This document shows, piece by piece, positions 35,819 through 47,899 of a DNA stretch of 64,000 bases. Both the position numbers and the translations under genes were made by a program. Source of the DNA: Gnetum montanum (lineage: Eukaryota; Streptophyta; Gnetopsida; Gnetales; Gnetaceae); contig MNCI01038211.1 in the NCBI GenBank assembly GCA_015680685.1, positions 327,859-391,858 on the forward strand. Reading direction: 5' to 3'. Position 1 is the first letter of the stretch. Each line of letters starts with the position of its first letter. The notes below the pieces were generated by a model that saw only the letters and a list, made by a program, of their open reading frames with translations, was not told where the DNA came from and ran no database searches.

Positions 35819-38250
35819 GTATTTATGCTGGATCCTCTTATTTGTAGAGGGAGGTTGAATCTCTTCAATTTCATTTAAAGAACTTTAAACCTGGAGAGAG
35901 TAATGACTTGATGTGATGCAAGAAGATCATGGAAAAAGGTAGTAATTATATATTTTAGATTGGTTAATCCCTCTTAGATCTACATAAGGTTATTTAGTGT
36001 TTTTCTAACCCTCAATAACTTTGAAAGCATTCAAAAATATCTAGTCACTTGATTCATACATATGGTCTCTCTATTAATTTAGATATTTTGGTCTACTTTG
36101 CTACTTTTGGTTTATTTATTACTTTGTATATAAGAAGGATAATCCTATAGGTTTATTATCACATTTTCTCTAGTTCTAGTTGTAGGCTCTTTTATATGTA
36201 TAATTTTAACCCTTTTCTGTTCTTATTTTAATGAAATTTTTCTGCTAGTTTCTAATTTCAATTTTGGCCCTCCATAGTCTCATACACTCTTTTATGCTTT
36301 GATGTCATTTTTGTAATGTACCATTCCATTTAAATGCATAGCTTTTATATTGCATATCAAAATGAAATGAAACTTTAACATCAAGAACATGATTTTAACA
36401 CGAAAAAGGAAAATAGAAACTTTATTAAGGATTTAAAATGTACCTGCAACTCTTTCGTGAAGCATAAGTTAGGAGAACTACAAAGAGATCACATAAGACT
36501 ATACAGAGGATACAACAGTAATAAAGCCTATAGCCTATATGAGAATAAGGATTTTGTTAGTTATACAAAAAGTAATAGTTCCAAAGAAAAGTAATAACAC
36601 CAATATATATATATATATAATAGATGAATCACCACATAAAGCCTATGGAAATGTAATCATGTTTTGAATATTGATCCTAGTAGGGATAATATGTTAGCCT
36701 TGTAATCAGTTTGACATATTAACCACTACACATCATCTAAATATCCAACACATATCAGTAATTACATAAACATGTAATTGAAATCTAAAAAGCATGTAAA
36801 CATAAGAGAAAAGGTGTAGGAACTTAAATTGAAAGATTCACATGAGAGAAATCTTTTAATTCACAAGAGGATTCTTATAAGCAATTGAGAGATAACTACA
36901 AGAATCGCTTGTGAGAAGTAATTGAAAGAATGGCTTAAAAGAAACTTGATGTGAGAACCATTGAGAAGTTCAACCTATGCATAAAATGAATCTGATTCTT
37001 GGAAGCCAAGAATCAAGGATTGTTCAATTTGCATTTGGGTACATAACTAGATGCAAAGATTGGGGACAGGTTCAAAGGTGGGGATGTGAATTAAAAAATA
37101 ATAAAATATATAAAATATATTTTTTATTTTTTAACATTTTACCTTTATCAAATATTATTTTAAATTTAAATTAAGAAAATTACACAAAGAATCCTATACG
37201 CATCTGTTTGCATTCATGCTTCTGGTACGTAGTGTAGGGTTTGACCCATGAAAGAAACATGAATGAGAGAATGGAAGAAAGGAATGGAGGTTGAAACCCC
37301 ACACACATAGTAAAAGGGAAAGAGAGCTCTTCTATTGCTTTAACACTTTGAACTACAATGACATTGAATGAGATGTTTAACTTAAGCTTTTATGGTATTC
37401 ATGCCTTTCATGCATCCATGTAAAAATCATTTCTTGATTCTAAATAAAAGTTCATTGTCACCTTCATAGTCTTAGAGCCTCTCTATAAAATATATTTTCA
37501 TTAAAGACATAGACAGTCAAGTTTTATCCACAAAACTAAAAATCTAAAGTCTATTTTATTATGAAGGTTTCTCTTACATCTGTTTTTCTTTTACGCTAAT
37601 CGCTATTTATAGCTTTGCCATCTTTTTCATTTTAAATTGAAACTGTCATCCAATAATGTTTCGTTACAAGCAGATTATATTATGGATTTTACCTTAAATA
37701 ATATAAATCTTTACTGTTAAAGGAAAACTATAATTAAAATTTTACCTTATTATCCGATTAAAGAACATAAATGAGCGAATAGTTCATTTAATAAGCATGG
37801 AAATACTGCACGCAAAGGAGGACCACAGGTTAGAGCCTTCGTTACCAAGCAAGTAATAAAGAGCACATTTACAAGACAGCACGTCGAATCATCGCATTCT
37901 CACATATTACAGTCGGTACGTAGAATAACTGAGATAATTCAGAAATGATGCTGCAGTGCTGTTGGATCCATCCACTTAAAAAGGCGTCCAAGAAGAGCTT
38001 GCATGAGTGATAAATTAAGAAGCTATTATGCATAGCGACTTGTCCGGTACAGTGCATCCGACTCGGGGATTGAAGTATAATTAAGCACGATATATAAAAC
38101 GCTGAAACTGAAACTTTACAGAGACCATCTGGATCATATAAATCACGAACACAAAAGTCTAGAACTATGTAAAGAAAACATAAGCAGACGGACATTATCA
38201 CTATACAGACGATGCGGACGCGGAAGATGGAACAAAGACAACAAAATTGC
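35819..38250. other. Non-coding stretch up to the ERF gene
   Basis: No gene seen. An (AT)n microsatellite lies at 36606-36624. The part next to 38250 should include the 3' untranslated region of the ERF gene; the open frame at 37869-38201 (minus) there has no domain and I do not treat it as coding. Confidence 0.45.
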
Positions 38251-38931
38251 TTATGACCAGAGGGGAATTACATCAATGTAGGAACCAGTAGTGGTAGTAT
38301 CATATTCACATTCGGCTTCACCGCCATTAATAAGATTTGGTGAGGACGCCCACGTTAGGTGGTAATCCTGCACTTGCATCTCTTCCAATAATGGTGTTGT
38401 CTCTGCTGGGACTGGGACTGGGACTGGGACTGGGACTGGGACTGCCTCTGGATCAACGTTTTGGCCTACATTTCCCAGACCGGAAGAGGCCAAACACCAA
38501 GAGGAAGAGGAAGATGAAGATGAAGAAGCTGAGGCTGAGGCTGTGGCTGCTGGCTGAAGCTGAAGCTCGGCTGCAGCCCGAGCAGCCGCAGCCTGAATGT
38601 CGCGGGGGTGAAGAGAGGAGGGGATGGGCAGGGTGTGGAGGAGGTGAGGGAAATTGGGCAGGGCCGATGAGCCCTTAAGGCACAAAGCAGCAACATCGTA
38701 TGCACGGGCAGCCATCTCAGGCGTGTCAAATGAGCCCAGCCATATCCTTCTCCGCTTGCCCGGCTGCCGGATCTCTGATACCCACTTCCCCCAACTTCTC
38801 CTTCTCACCCCTCTGTACCTCCTCCTCCTGCTGCTCCCCATACAATTGCCATTAATATCATACTTGATACCATGGACTGGGAACATAAAAGGACTGCTGT
38901 TAGTAGTCCAAGAAGAAGGTGTATCAGTCAT
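38251..38931 (-). CDS. AP2/ERF transcription factor, DREB-like (group III/A-4 type)
   Basis: Intact single-exon frame of 226 residues. One AP2 DNA-binding domain spans residues 38-94 ([16 protein letters not shown], then [20 protein letters not shown] and NFP). Such factors bind GCC-box or DRE promoter elements in the nucleus, often in stress or development. Domain position 14 is Val, as in DREB proteins; position 19 is Gln, where DREBs usually have Glu. The segment after the domain, [16 protein letters not shown], matches the [10 protein letters not shown] motif of TINY/A-4 members and supports that group. A basic run SSRRRR precedes the domain. A Ser run (about residues 141-151) and a (Pro-Val)n run follow, and the protein ends in a short acidic/hydrophobic tail with PLWS. 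Local sequence is GC- and CpG-rich, unlike the flanks, which argues for an active gene. Target genes cannot be told from sequence. Confidence 0.93.
   Translation of the reverse strand: MTDTPSSWTTNSSPFMFPVHGIKYDINGNCMGSSRRRRYRGVRRRSWGKWVSEIRQPGKRRRIWLGSFDTPEMAARAYDVAALCLKGSSALPNFPHLLHTLPIPSSLHPRDIQAAAARAAAELQLQPAATASASASSSSSSSSSWCLASSGLGNVGQNVDPEAVPVPVPVPVPVPAETTPLLEEMQVQDYHLTWASSPNLINGGEAECEYDTTTTGSYIDVIPLWS
38406..38443 (-). repeat. Hexanucleotide (GGGACT)n microsatellite coding for (Pro-Val)n
   Basis: About six perfect 6-bp units in frame within the ERF gene. Length change here would add or remove Pro-Val pairs without breaking the frame. Confidence 0.9.
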
Positions 38932-39100
38932 TTTACTGATTTCACTTGCTTTCTATCTAGAGATTAGGCTTTCACCTATGCTCACTTTCCAAGAATTGCT
39001 TGGCGGGATTAATATTGAGAGCCTCGAAATTAAGATCTTTAGGCTTTTGGAGACCTACTTAGGAGACCTGCTTAGTGGATAAGGATTGAGCCTAATAATG

Positions 39101-39294
39101 CTCTTGGGAGACCTATTGGGTACTTCACTAAGGGCTCTTGGGAGACCTATCAGGTACTTCACCTGGTAAACTTGCTTGGTGGAATGAGTATTCAACCTCC
39201 AAGTAATGATCTATCAACTCTTGAGAGACCTACTTGACAAGATGAGCATTGAGCCTCCGTGTAATGATCCTTCTCTGCAATGATCCTTCTCTGC
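39101..39294. repeat. Short tandem repeats upstream of the ERF gene
   Basis: A 34-bp unit beginning CTCTTGGGAGACCTAT occurs at 39101 and 39135, with diverged relatives of GGAGACCTAC/T around it (39050-39235). A 16-17 bp unit TGATCCTTCTCTGCAA is doubled at 39262-39294. They lie 170-360 bases upstream of the ERF start codon, in the likely promoter. No clear TATA box was found for this gene. Confidence 0.75.
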
Positions 39295-39873
39295 ATCCTT
39301 AAAGTTTGAGCTGAGCTGAGTTACCTTTAAAGCATCCCTAGCAAAGGCAAATCAAAAAGGCAATCCGCAGTCGGCCAATGTGAACGAAGGCATGCCGGGG
39401 CTAGAATTTGTAGATAGCATTAACAGTGCTTCCTCCGCGTCAATGGCGACGTGTGGTTTGAGAGTAGGAGAATGAGGGTGATGTTGCCGTCCAAATGCAG
39501 GATTGTACATGACATGGCGTGACGGGTACCAGGTGTTGCGTTAAAGTTTAATGTTTGAAATTTGAAGAATTCCTTTTTTTGGAGAGCGAAGGATGCGTCA
39601 AGGCGCCATTGATGCAAAAGGAATGAGTTGCTGCAGCTATCATTACTACGCATAATCATGCACGCGCTAGACCCTAACTCTGCAACTGCACTGTTACCTT
39701 TTGCAGGGACGCGGATTTGGATTGTGGGTTGGTTTCAGGTTAGAAATGGAGATAAGTTTGAGCTTTTTGAACGGTGATTCTGCGTGCCATGAGTATCGCA
39801 GCGACGCCTGTTTCTGCGCTTTTTCTGCAGGATGGTCCCATATCGTTAAACTTGCCGCCTCGTTACACGAAAA

Positions 39874-40104
39874 CTAAAAGACAAGCCACCGTGCATTGTT
39901 TATGGACTGCTGAAAGGCATTAAACAAATCCGTGGCTCTCTTGTCAGTTTTTGATTGCAGGCCTCTGCACTTTCTAAGTCGTAATCGTTCTGATTTTTGA
40001 TTGAGGAAAGGCGTGGAGTGGATTCCAACCACAGCCAGAGCCACCGCCACAATCACAGCCACAGACACACCAACATCAAAGAACGCAAAACGATTGTTTT
40101 CCAT
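39874..40104 (-). CDS. Possible small protein with N-terminal hydrophobic segment
   Basis: 76-codon open frame from ATG. A strongly hydrophobic stretch (about residues 11-27, VGVSVAVIVAVALAVVGI) follows a short N-terminus and precedes a basic region (RLRLRK). This fits a signal anchor or secreted small protein, or the first exon of a longer gene. It sits in the CpG-containing island that also holds the ERF gene, which is the main reason to keep it. No homology is recognised, and the Val/Ala run is partly a GTGGCT-type repeat. Confidence 0.25.
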   Translation of the reverse strand: MENNRFAFFDVGVSVAVIVAVALAVVGIHSTPFLNQKSERLRLRKCRGLQSKTDKRATDLFNAFQQSINNARWLVF

Positions 40105-40377
40105 TTCATTCGCTGTCCTTGATTATTCCACTCACTTTTGAACATGGTTCTTTTCACACGCTCAACGGCATCTACGCCATGCTCAGGCAAGTTGGTTATG
40201 TAACATGGTAACTTAAAAAGGATCATCAGCTTCAGTGTACATTTCTCTTAGTGGGTCTCCCCGAGGGCAGATAATCAAAAGCTTATTATTTGGGAGTGGC
40301 TGCCCCCAGCCTTGAAGTCAACCTCATAAAAAATACTTTACTATCTCACTTAAATTGATCATTTTTTATTGTGTGCC

Positions 40378-40530
40378 AACAATAAGGTGTTAGCCTAATG
40401 GTAAGACTCTTGATTTGGAAGCTTCAGTTTATAAATTTGATTCTGAAAAGCAATGTTGAGTTATAAAGTTTTAATTGAACTATATATGTTCGATCGGGAT
40501 GTAATAGATTAGAGTGAGTGGTTCCACTAT
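40378..40530 (+). mobile_element. tRNA-like SINE, copy 3
   Basis: AACAATAAGGTGTTAGCCTA, ATGGTAAGACTCTTGATTTG, a box B-like ATTTGATTCTGA, GAGTTATAA and CGGGATGTAAT appear in the same order as in the two minus-strand copies at 8043-8731. No target duplication is evident, so the 3' end is approximate. Confidence 0.7.
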
Positions 40531-42469
40531 AAAGTTTTAATTGATAAGCAATGTTGTTGGAGTAGGGACCACTACCTTGCATTGGTTGAAACTGCTAAAG
40601 TGGAAGAAAGTGGTGGCCTGTCCTATGGATGTGGGGCTTAAGCTAGGGAATGGCCCCTATATTACCCTGAAATGGGTCAAAAAGAAAAAATAAAATCTGA
40701 TGGTGTAGAAATACAAATATGTGTTAGTAATTACGTAATAGATAGTTGTGTACAACATCACCTACTTGTGGGACCTCACCTTTAATTTTCTTAGATAACA
40801 ATTAGTCTATTCATATATGTTTTTTATTTGATTGAATATGTAGTGCCCATGGAGAAAAATGAAGAGATAAAAGATAATTAAAAAATATTTTAAAGTAGGA
40901 TAAAAATTTAGGAAGATAAGCTAAACTATCAAAACAAAATTTATAGTTACACATAAAGACATACAGTATCCATGCTTTTCTCTTTTGAAGGAAGCATCAA
41001 ATGGCTATAAAAGCCCAAACATGAAAGAAAGGAGCATTGTTTGAGGAGATTTAATTTTAAAAAATCCTTCTCTATATCTTTTCTTTTTGTTGATGTATTT
41101 CATGTTCCCTTCCATTCACAATTTCCTTTGTGTTCTTACATCTCCATTCTTACATTACTACTTCTTCCATCTCCATTCTTATATTATTGCTTCTTTTTGG
41201 CAAGTTGCTCTTGTTGTTCAATGTTCTTGCTACTTGCAAATTACTACTAGCTACTTTTTGCTATTGGTACATCTATGTGCTTATACAATTGTTTGTTATT
41301 GCCACTACTACATGCTTGTTACTATTGCTACTACTTAGAAGTTACTATTAATGTTTGATGATAATGCCATTATTGCTTCCTATAAGCCATTATTATTTCA
41401 ACTTATATCTTTGCTAAGTTTCTTGTCTTTTTAGCTTGTTTAAATTTTATTATTTTATGTTGTTATCTACTTAAGTTATTTTCTCTTTTCTCTCCCTTTA
41501 TCTAAATTTTTAATCTAATGCAAACAAGTTAAAACTCTCAATTTAATTTTATTTATAATTATTATATCATTCATTTAACTCTTCAATTGGTACTATTCCT
41601 AAGCTAGTTGTGTCCATATACAAAGTGCCCTAGGCAAATGCTTTGTGAAATTGTGTTTTTAGGGTATTTTGTGTTCTGACCAAAATTTTTGCATTAATAC
41701 CCTTTCTAATGTGAGAAGAGGGGCCACCATTTTGGTTTTCCTTGACTAGCGATTCTTTTTCTTATTTTTCTACTCATTAATTTTCTATTTGAAAAATGTT
41801 GCCTTTCCATTATCTAAATATAAATAGATAAGTAAAATTTAAAAGATTTCATAGCTAACTTAGTTTATGATCAAACTCAATGGAACTTGTAGGCCTTAAA
41901 CTAAAAAAATAATAACCCAAATATTTGTGGCCATTTAATTTCCTAATCAAGGAAGAGTGGGAGTGGGTGTAGGTGGTGGTGGTTGGGGAGGGTGTTAGAA
42001 TGCAAAAAAATATTAATAATAAGAAAACAAGTCAATGTACATCACAAACTTGACATTGAATAAACATCATCAAAAAATATCCAAACAAAATAGACTTATG
42101 CATGAAAAACATAAAAATGATAATAGTTGGTCTTCTAATAACTTCTTTACTATCTTCTTTTTCCTTAGGTTATTTCTATTCTTGGTTCTATAATTATTGA
42201 AAAAATTTAGAAAATATGGTGCAAGTTTGATAAATATTGGAATTATGATCATATTATAGTTTTAGCATATATCCTTAAGCAAATTAGCCCACAGTGGCTT
42301 TCTTTTAATGAAGGAGCTTAGGCTACTAATGCATCTAAATTGTGTACCAGTTGGAGCAAATTTGGTATCACTGTAGTTTCTTATCTATGTATGCATAATA
42401 GATGGATTACTTAGAATGAAGCTTCTTGGATCTATGGTTTGAATAGAAAGAGACAAAAATGTTGAAAAA
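40531..42469. other. Non-coding stretch with simple repeats
   Basis: No gene. GGCTATAAAAGCCC at 40997-41015 looks like a TATA box of an unidentified LTR or gene. A 29-bp unit (CATCTCCATTCTTA.ATTA) is doubled near 41135-41195 inside CTA/CTT-rich low-complexity sequence. Confidence 0.4.
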
Positions 42470-42755
42470 TTAATTTCTAATTTTCAAAATTTATTTAAAG
42501 TTGACAACATCTTGTATTAGATTTTTTCAAATATATTTTTTGGAAAGATGGCAAATATGTTTTTCCTTTTAATTTGAAAGCTTCTTATGAGATCATTACA
42601 AAGAATGATTTTATTCATAAAAAATTTAACAAGGCCTGAAAAATGCAATTATAATTGTAATTTTAGATGAGGAAAATGAAAGATATTTGAAAAGCTCTTA
42701 TATTTCCTAAAATTCATATTTTTTGTGTTATCTTATTCATAAAGGTCTAGCAGTT
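42470..42755 (+). pseudogene. LINE ORF2 C-terminal region (zf-RVT type), first part
   Basis: FWKDGKYVFPFNLKASYEII, then KKFNKA.K and FPKIHIFCVILFIKGLAV match the reverse-transcriptase-associated zinc-binding tail of plant LINEs (LP.KI..F.W....G.L). The frame breaks at about 42755, where an LTR complex begins. The next expected block appears at 51464. Confidence 0.65.
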
Positions 42756-42900
42756 ACTCTAATTATTAGAGTGGTTACTCTAGCGGTTACTCTAGCAGTT
42801 ATTCTAATTATTAGAGTGGTTACTGTAGCAGTTACTTTAGTAGTTATTCTAATTATTAGAGTGGTTACTTTAGCAGTTATTCTAATTATTAGAGTGGTTT
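42751..42900 (+). repeat. Four tandem palindromes in the U3 of LTR-B2
   Basis: TCTAATTATTAGA (odd palindrome) occurs at 42758-42770, 42803-42815, 42848-42860 and 42881-42893, each followed by GTGGTTACT or GTGGTTTCT and separated by AGCAGTTACTCT-like 12-mers. The array ends about 10-15 bases before the TATA box, a place where enhancer repeats lie in many LTRs. Confidence 0.9.
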
Positions 42901-43655
42901 CTTCCAAGTCTATAAATATAGTGCCCATGTGCACAATTGAGAAGAAGTCTTTTAGCAGTCAAGTAGCGAAACTCTTGTAGTCTGTTTGAAAGTTAGAATA
43001 TTTTCCAAGTGCTCGCAGTAGGAGGTTGAAGTGTGGATGGATCTTTATTCAAGCATTGTTGTACCTGAGCACACCATTGTATTGGCAATAAAGACGAGCT
43101 CTTTGGTTCATCCTGGTAGCACTTGAGATTTGTTTTCTTATGCATTTATTTTATTTTATTTTATTTTATGCACTTTACATTTATGTTATTAGCACAACAA
43201 TTCATTTTGATCAATTAAGCAAATCGTTAAATTACACAAGCATGACCACTTCAAGCATGCATGTAATGCTTGGTAACCCAATAATGATTAGCGTTTGGTA
43301 ATCTGAGTAGTGTTGCACTGGTTTAAGATGTGTACAGAAAGTGGGAACAAATGCTAGTGTTAGGATTAGTTAGAACTTAGTTAATGAATAGTTAAGTTAA
43401 ATTAGTCACTTAGTTACCTCTCTCCTTCCCTACTAGTGTAGGACATAAAAACATAAAAGCTATAAAAATCATCTGCCTCAAGCTTACTTAACCATACAAT
43501 TGTGACATACAGGTAAGCTTGGGAAGACAACGATCAACCAACCCATCCTTGTTCCACAAGGGCGCATAAGCACATAGTCCTTAGAATCGAACTAGATCGT
43601 GCATGAAACACTCATATTCATATGGTTGAGCGTAGGGGTACCTCGCCGCTCATCA
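42756..43655 (+). mobile_element. LTR of group B (copy B2), left end uncertain
   Basis: Ends GTAGGGGTACC and CCGCTCATCA at 43655. TATA box at 42911-42918, AATAAAGACGAGCT near 43088. Matches 1-807 across R/U5. U3 is a palindrome array (next entry). The sequence right of the end is the truncated LTR of element E, not a primer site. A (TTTTA)n run lies near 43143-43170. The start cannot be fixed because the repeat array merges with LINE sequence. Confidence 0.75.
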
Positions 43656-44511
43656 GCTATTTAATCTAATTAATAAAAAGAAGATAAATCCTAAACTATC
43701 CTAAGAGTGATAAGTGTATGTTCCTAGCTTGTTTCATACATCCTAAACTCACGTAGCTATTACTGGGATTAGCAAATGTTATGCTACTAAGTAGACCAAG
43801 CATTAACGCTACTAGCATTATTAAGTGAATATGTGTTTATGCTCAAAATTGGTTGTGCTCATTTCACTGATTGATTAACATGTATGGAAATATAAATATT
43901 AACTAAGTATATAGAAAGTAAATTACATTGAAAATAAATCTATTCTACTTAAAAGTGTTGCAATGAATATGAATCAATCTCAATCTTATTGTCATTCATG
44001 AAATGTGCTCAGGTACAATGCCACTCAAATAAGACATTGTATAATTGACTCAAACCCATACTATAGGCACTCACTAACTATATGCTAAGATTATAGAAAT
44101 AAACTACAAGATTTTAGCTATACTATTGACCAAATGGTAACAAATACATGATAGATGCTTACATAGTTGTTGGCAAGTATAGGCATTATGTTAATGAAGA
44201 TGCGTTAATGCATTTGGTTGCATTGACAAAGATGTGTCAATGCATCTACATCAACACATTTACATTGATGTATCTACAGCAATGTAGCTAAGTTATAGAA
44301 GATATGATTATCATTTATGATATAGCAAATGTAATAGAGCATCTATGATGTAGCAACTAAATGAGATACACCGATAGAGATGCGACATACCATCTACAAT
44401 GTAGCATATGCAATATAGCATCTACGATATCTCAACTAACTAAAAAACTTGATAAAATAATGCTTTATTTTTTTTCCATGACTTAGCCACATGACATATT
44501 AGGTCCCATCA
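43656..44511 (-). repeat. 3' LTR of element E, truncated at its U5 end
   Basis: Starts (minus strand) TGATGGGACC at 44511 and matches the 5' LTR down to about 43656. The last roughly 235 bp present in the other LTR are missing and replaced by the end of LTR-B2. U3 carries a perfect inverted repeat GCATTGAC/GTCAATGC (44220-44227, 44236-44243) and several CATCTATGATGTAGCA-like near-palindromes. Confidence 0.85.
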
Positions 44512-44522
44512 TACCCCCACAG
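44512..44522 (-). other. Polypurine tract of element E
   Basis: On the minus strand ACTGTGGGGGTA directly precedes the LTR start TGATGGGACC. TTGAGGACAAATTTTCAGTC just upstream is the usual plant gypsy 3' context. Confidence 0.8.
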
Positions 44523-45138
44523 TTGACTGAAAATTTGTCCTCAAGTTATATATAAGTGGATGAAGTTCCATAATAAAAATTATTGGGTGACCAAGAATAG
44601 AGTAGCTACCATTACAAAATTAGAGTGCTACATTAAAAGCTTTTATTTAAGTGGATGTAGTATAAAATGCGAAAAAGGTTGGATGGAGATTAAATTTTAG
44701 AAAATTGTGGAAGTCTTTAGAAATCCACCAAAGATGAATCTTCTTGTTGTCGCTAGTGGTGGTAGATTTTCCAACCATGATTGTTATGTTCATGCTTCTC
44801 TTTTATGTAGAATATTTCTGAAGGATGGACTAAAATTTCTTCTCATCATCTCATGGGTGTAGAAAACATGTGATGCTTAAGCTTTAATCCTTGTATGTCC
44901 TACTGTTTGTTCATGAACATATCCTGCTTTGTCCTTCTCTTGACCTATTTTCCTTACCTTTAAAGACCTTCAAGCTTAGGCATTCCTTTTATCATCATCT
45001 ACAATTGCTAAATGATCAATGTTACTTTTGGTAATTTCTCCTTAATAATTAATCCTTTTTGGATCCTTGGTTAGCGTAACATTCGAAAAAAGTTTAGTAT
45101 TTATGATCAAGGTGATTTCATAATAATGTTTCTAAAGG
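44523..45138. other. Internal sequence of element E, nothing recognised
   Basis: Non-coding. Pol is absent from this element. Confidence 0.45.
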
Positions 45139-46003
45139 TGATGTGCAGTGAGGTAACCCTATGCCAAACCATATGAATAACAAGTGTTCATGCATAATTT
45201 GCTCAAATTTTGTGGATGGGACTAGTTGTACATCTAAATTTTTATGCTTTGATTGTAGTTTGTTGTCTTCCCACTTCAACTAATGGTAGCTTTGTCACAT
45301 ATGGTTTAGTCCAAAGTGAGGCATATGATGATGTCATCTAACCCTATGCTACTCCTAATGATGATAAAGAGATTAATTAATTAAGTTAAAGAACAATGGA
45401 AAATAAGATCTAAACTAGCTTACATGCGATGAGTATCTATCCCCAATTGTCTATACATGCCTTGGATTTCATATAACTACTGTGGGGATTGCCAAGCATG
45501 CGTACACTACTAGGTTACCAAGTAATTATACTTAAGTGCTCGTGATTAAGTCGTACTCATTTTGCTTAATGATAGGAATAGTAAATAGCAATAAATGGAA
45601 ATATTAACTAAAGAAAATAGTAAATAATTAAACAATTAAATCAATAATAAATCTCTAAGTGGATGTTGAAATGATGAAGGTAATCGTGATATTTATTTCT
45701 AATCATGTAAAGTGTCCAAGTAATTCACACTCGAATAAGAATGCCTTATAATCACAAACATCACATTGCAGGCATGCATTAGGAATAACAAAACTTGAAA
45801 TCAAAAATCTAAGAAAAGCTATCAAAAAATAAGAACAAAAATATGTTCCAATTATACACCCAAGTTTTGTATTTATAGGCTGGCATGGAGGAGATGATAT
45901 CGGATATCCAACATTGCATCTTGGGACATGATATCGAGTATTCGATATTGGAGCCTCGATATCGGGTATTTGATATCAAGGATGATACAATCATGACTCA
46001 TTA
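45139..46003 (-). mobile_element. Solo LTR of group C (copy C2) inside element E
   Basis: 865 bp in minus orientation, flanked by perfect 5-bp duplications AAAGG (45134-45138 and 46004-46008). On the minus strand it starts TAATGAGTC and ends in a CATCA terminus. Five GATATC sites (45896-45977) lie upstream of the TATA box (plus-strand ATTTATA at 45871-45877). R/U5 is shared with copy C1 and group B. Confidence 0.9.
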
Positions 46004-46008
46004 AAAGG

Positions 46009-47899
46009 CTTTAACATAACTAAAATCATTAAGTTATTATAGTAATTTTGATTATTTTTAATATTAGTTACCATACTATTTGAAATAGGGTTTTAGAAAA
46101 ATTTCAAAAAGTACATCCTTAGCCCCTTATGATAAATGAGCTCAACTCCAGAAGCTCATAAGTTTTTAAATAACTAAAACCAAAGGTTTGGTTCATGAGA
46201 TGGCCAAAAAAATTAACTTTAGAGGATAGTTTAATATAAAAGTTAGTAAAAATTAATCTAAATTCATGAGAAGTTCCAAAATCATGCATAAAGTTTGAGA
46301 AGTTTTCCATGATGTCCTAAAAGATGTGATGTTTTAGTTTAGACTATGATCAACAAAAGTCATGCAAGTGGATCCTTCCCAAAGCAATCTCCTACCATAA
46401 TTCCCTCACATAACTACTTCTATAGATGTTTGTGGATACCTGAGAAGTTAAATGTAGATCATGCCTTTATTTCAAAAAACATACAACCTCTTTGGTTAGG
46501 ATCCTACACTATACTATACAAATCCATTATCCTCATAATTGCATATAGCAATGCGGTGAATCATGGGATGAGAAGAAATTATAGAGATGGGAATGTGAGG
46601 TACTTGATCATGTCCATAATAGGTTATTATTTCAATTCTGATTAAGACAACCATTATACCTATCTTTCCAAGTTTTAGACCAAGTCCATACCATTAAGAG
46701 TGACCTTGCATTAATGTACCCCTTCTTGCCTACCATCATGAGTTGACAATAATAATAAAGAATAAGCATTACTCTAAATAGAGAGGAAAAGAGAAGAGAA
46801 AAGTAGTTTATAGATTATTAAAGAAGAAATGTTATCCTTAGTTAAAGAGATGCCTTCAAGTATGGGTAACATTTCTTTCTATCCCCATAACTAATGCTTG
46901 TATCCCAAGAGATCTTTAAAGAGGTATGTTTATTTCTCTTTGGTTTTTTTTTACCTTTATTTTCTTTTTGTTGAATGGGAATCACATGTTTCAAAGATAT
47001 ACTTCATTTTATGATCTATAGAAGGAGTGATGATACATTCCATGAGAAGTCATAGGCCTTAAGAATGAAGTTAAGAAGAGAACCCAATAAATTTCTATTC
47101 CTACTTGATCTTTCCCCTTTTCTTTAAGGCACAATGATCATTAGTTAATTTTAGTTTTGTGTATGAAAATTGATATTGTTTTCATTATAAAGAACTTTTA
47201 TTTAGAGAATCTAGAGGGATGGATGATGTGGTCTCACTGCAATACATGATTATTTACCCAATCAACTTGATAACATAGGATAAATATCCAATACATGATG
47301 TTGACTTTTGCATCATGACTAACAAAATTATTTAAAAAACCATAGTAAACTTCGTTAAAACATAAATGAAAAGACTAATGAAAAGAGAAAATTATAAATA
47401 AAATAAAAATAATAAGAATTGAAAATTTTTTTAAGAAAAAGGAAAAATTATAAAAAATTATAAAACAAAAAGTGAAAATGCACTTATTAATTCTTAATTA
47501 AATATGGGGCATCTCCCCCATGACTAAACTCATGGATGAATATTTGGAAAATGGACCACACATTCCCTTGGTTATACACCATAATTTTTCCATTTATCAT
47601 CTTTAGTAATTTAAGTTCTTGTTTATTAGAAAATTTAACATTGATGATAATCAAGTGTTGATCATTTGGAGGCATATATTCAGCTGGATTAGAAGGTGTT
47701 TTCTTATTAGATGATCCATATATGTGTTTTTTATAATTTTTGATTTTAGTTCTTAAATCTCCTTATTTAAAATCTTCTTTTGCTATATAGTAAGAGTGTA
47801 AGATGTTCATCTCATAGTTTTTTGTTTGGTTCATTTTCTTAAGACTACAACTGATAAGTGGGTTAGAAGTTTTCATGCATCTTTTGAATGGTTTAGTAT
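46009..47899. other. Internal sequence of element E, nothing recognised
   Basis: Non-coding or fully decayed. Short open frames are present, none with a recognisable domain. Confidence 0.4.

Noticed and set aside
36606-36624. (AT)n run as a regulatory site
   Set aside because: A plain dinucleotide microsatellite with no gene beside it.
37869-38201. 110-codon minus-strand frame next to the ERF gene
   Set aside because: No domain and in a different frame just 3' of the ERF stop; more likely 3' untranslated sequence.
38337-39082. Open frames on the plus strand and in a second minus frame across the ERF gene
   Set aside because: Shadows of the GC-rich ERF coding sequence; the AP2 domain fixes the true frame.
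42723-42980. Open frame with Val/Ile-rich repeats (VTLIIRVV type)
   Set aside because: It is the translation of the U3 palindrome array of LTR-B2, open only because the unit has no stop. The reverse-strand frame at the same place is equally repetitive.
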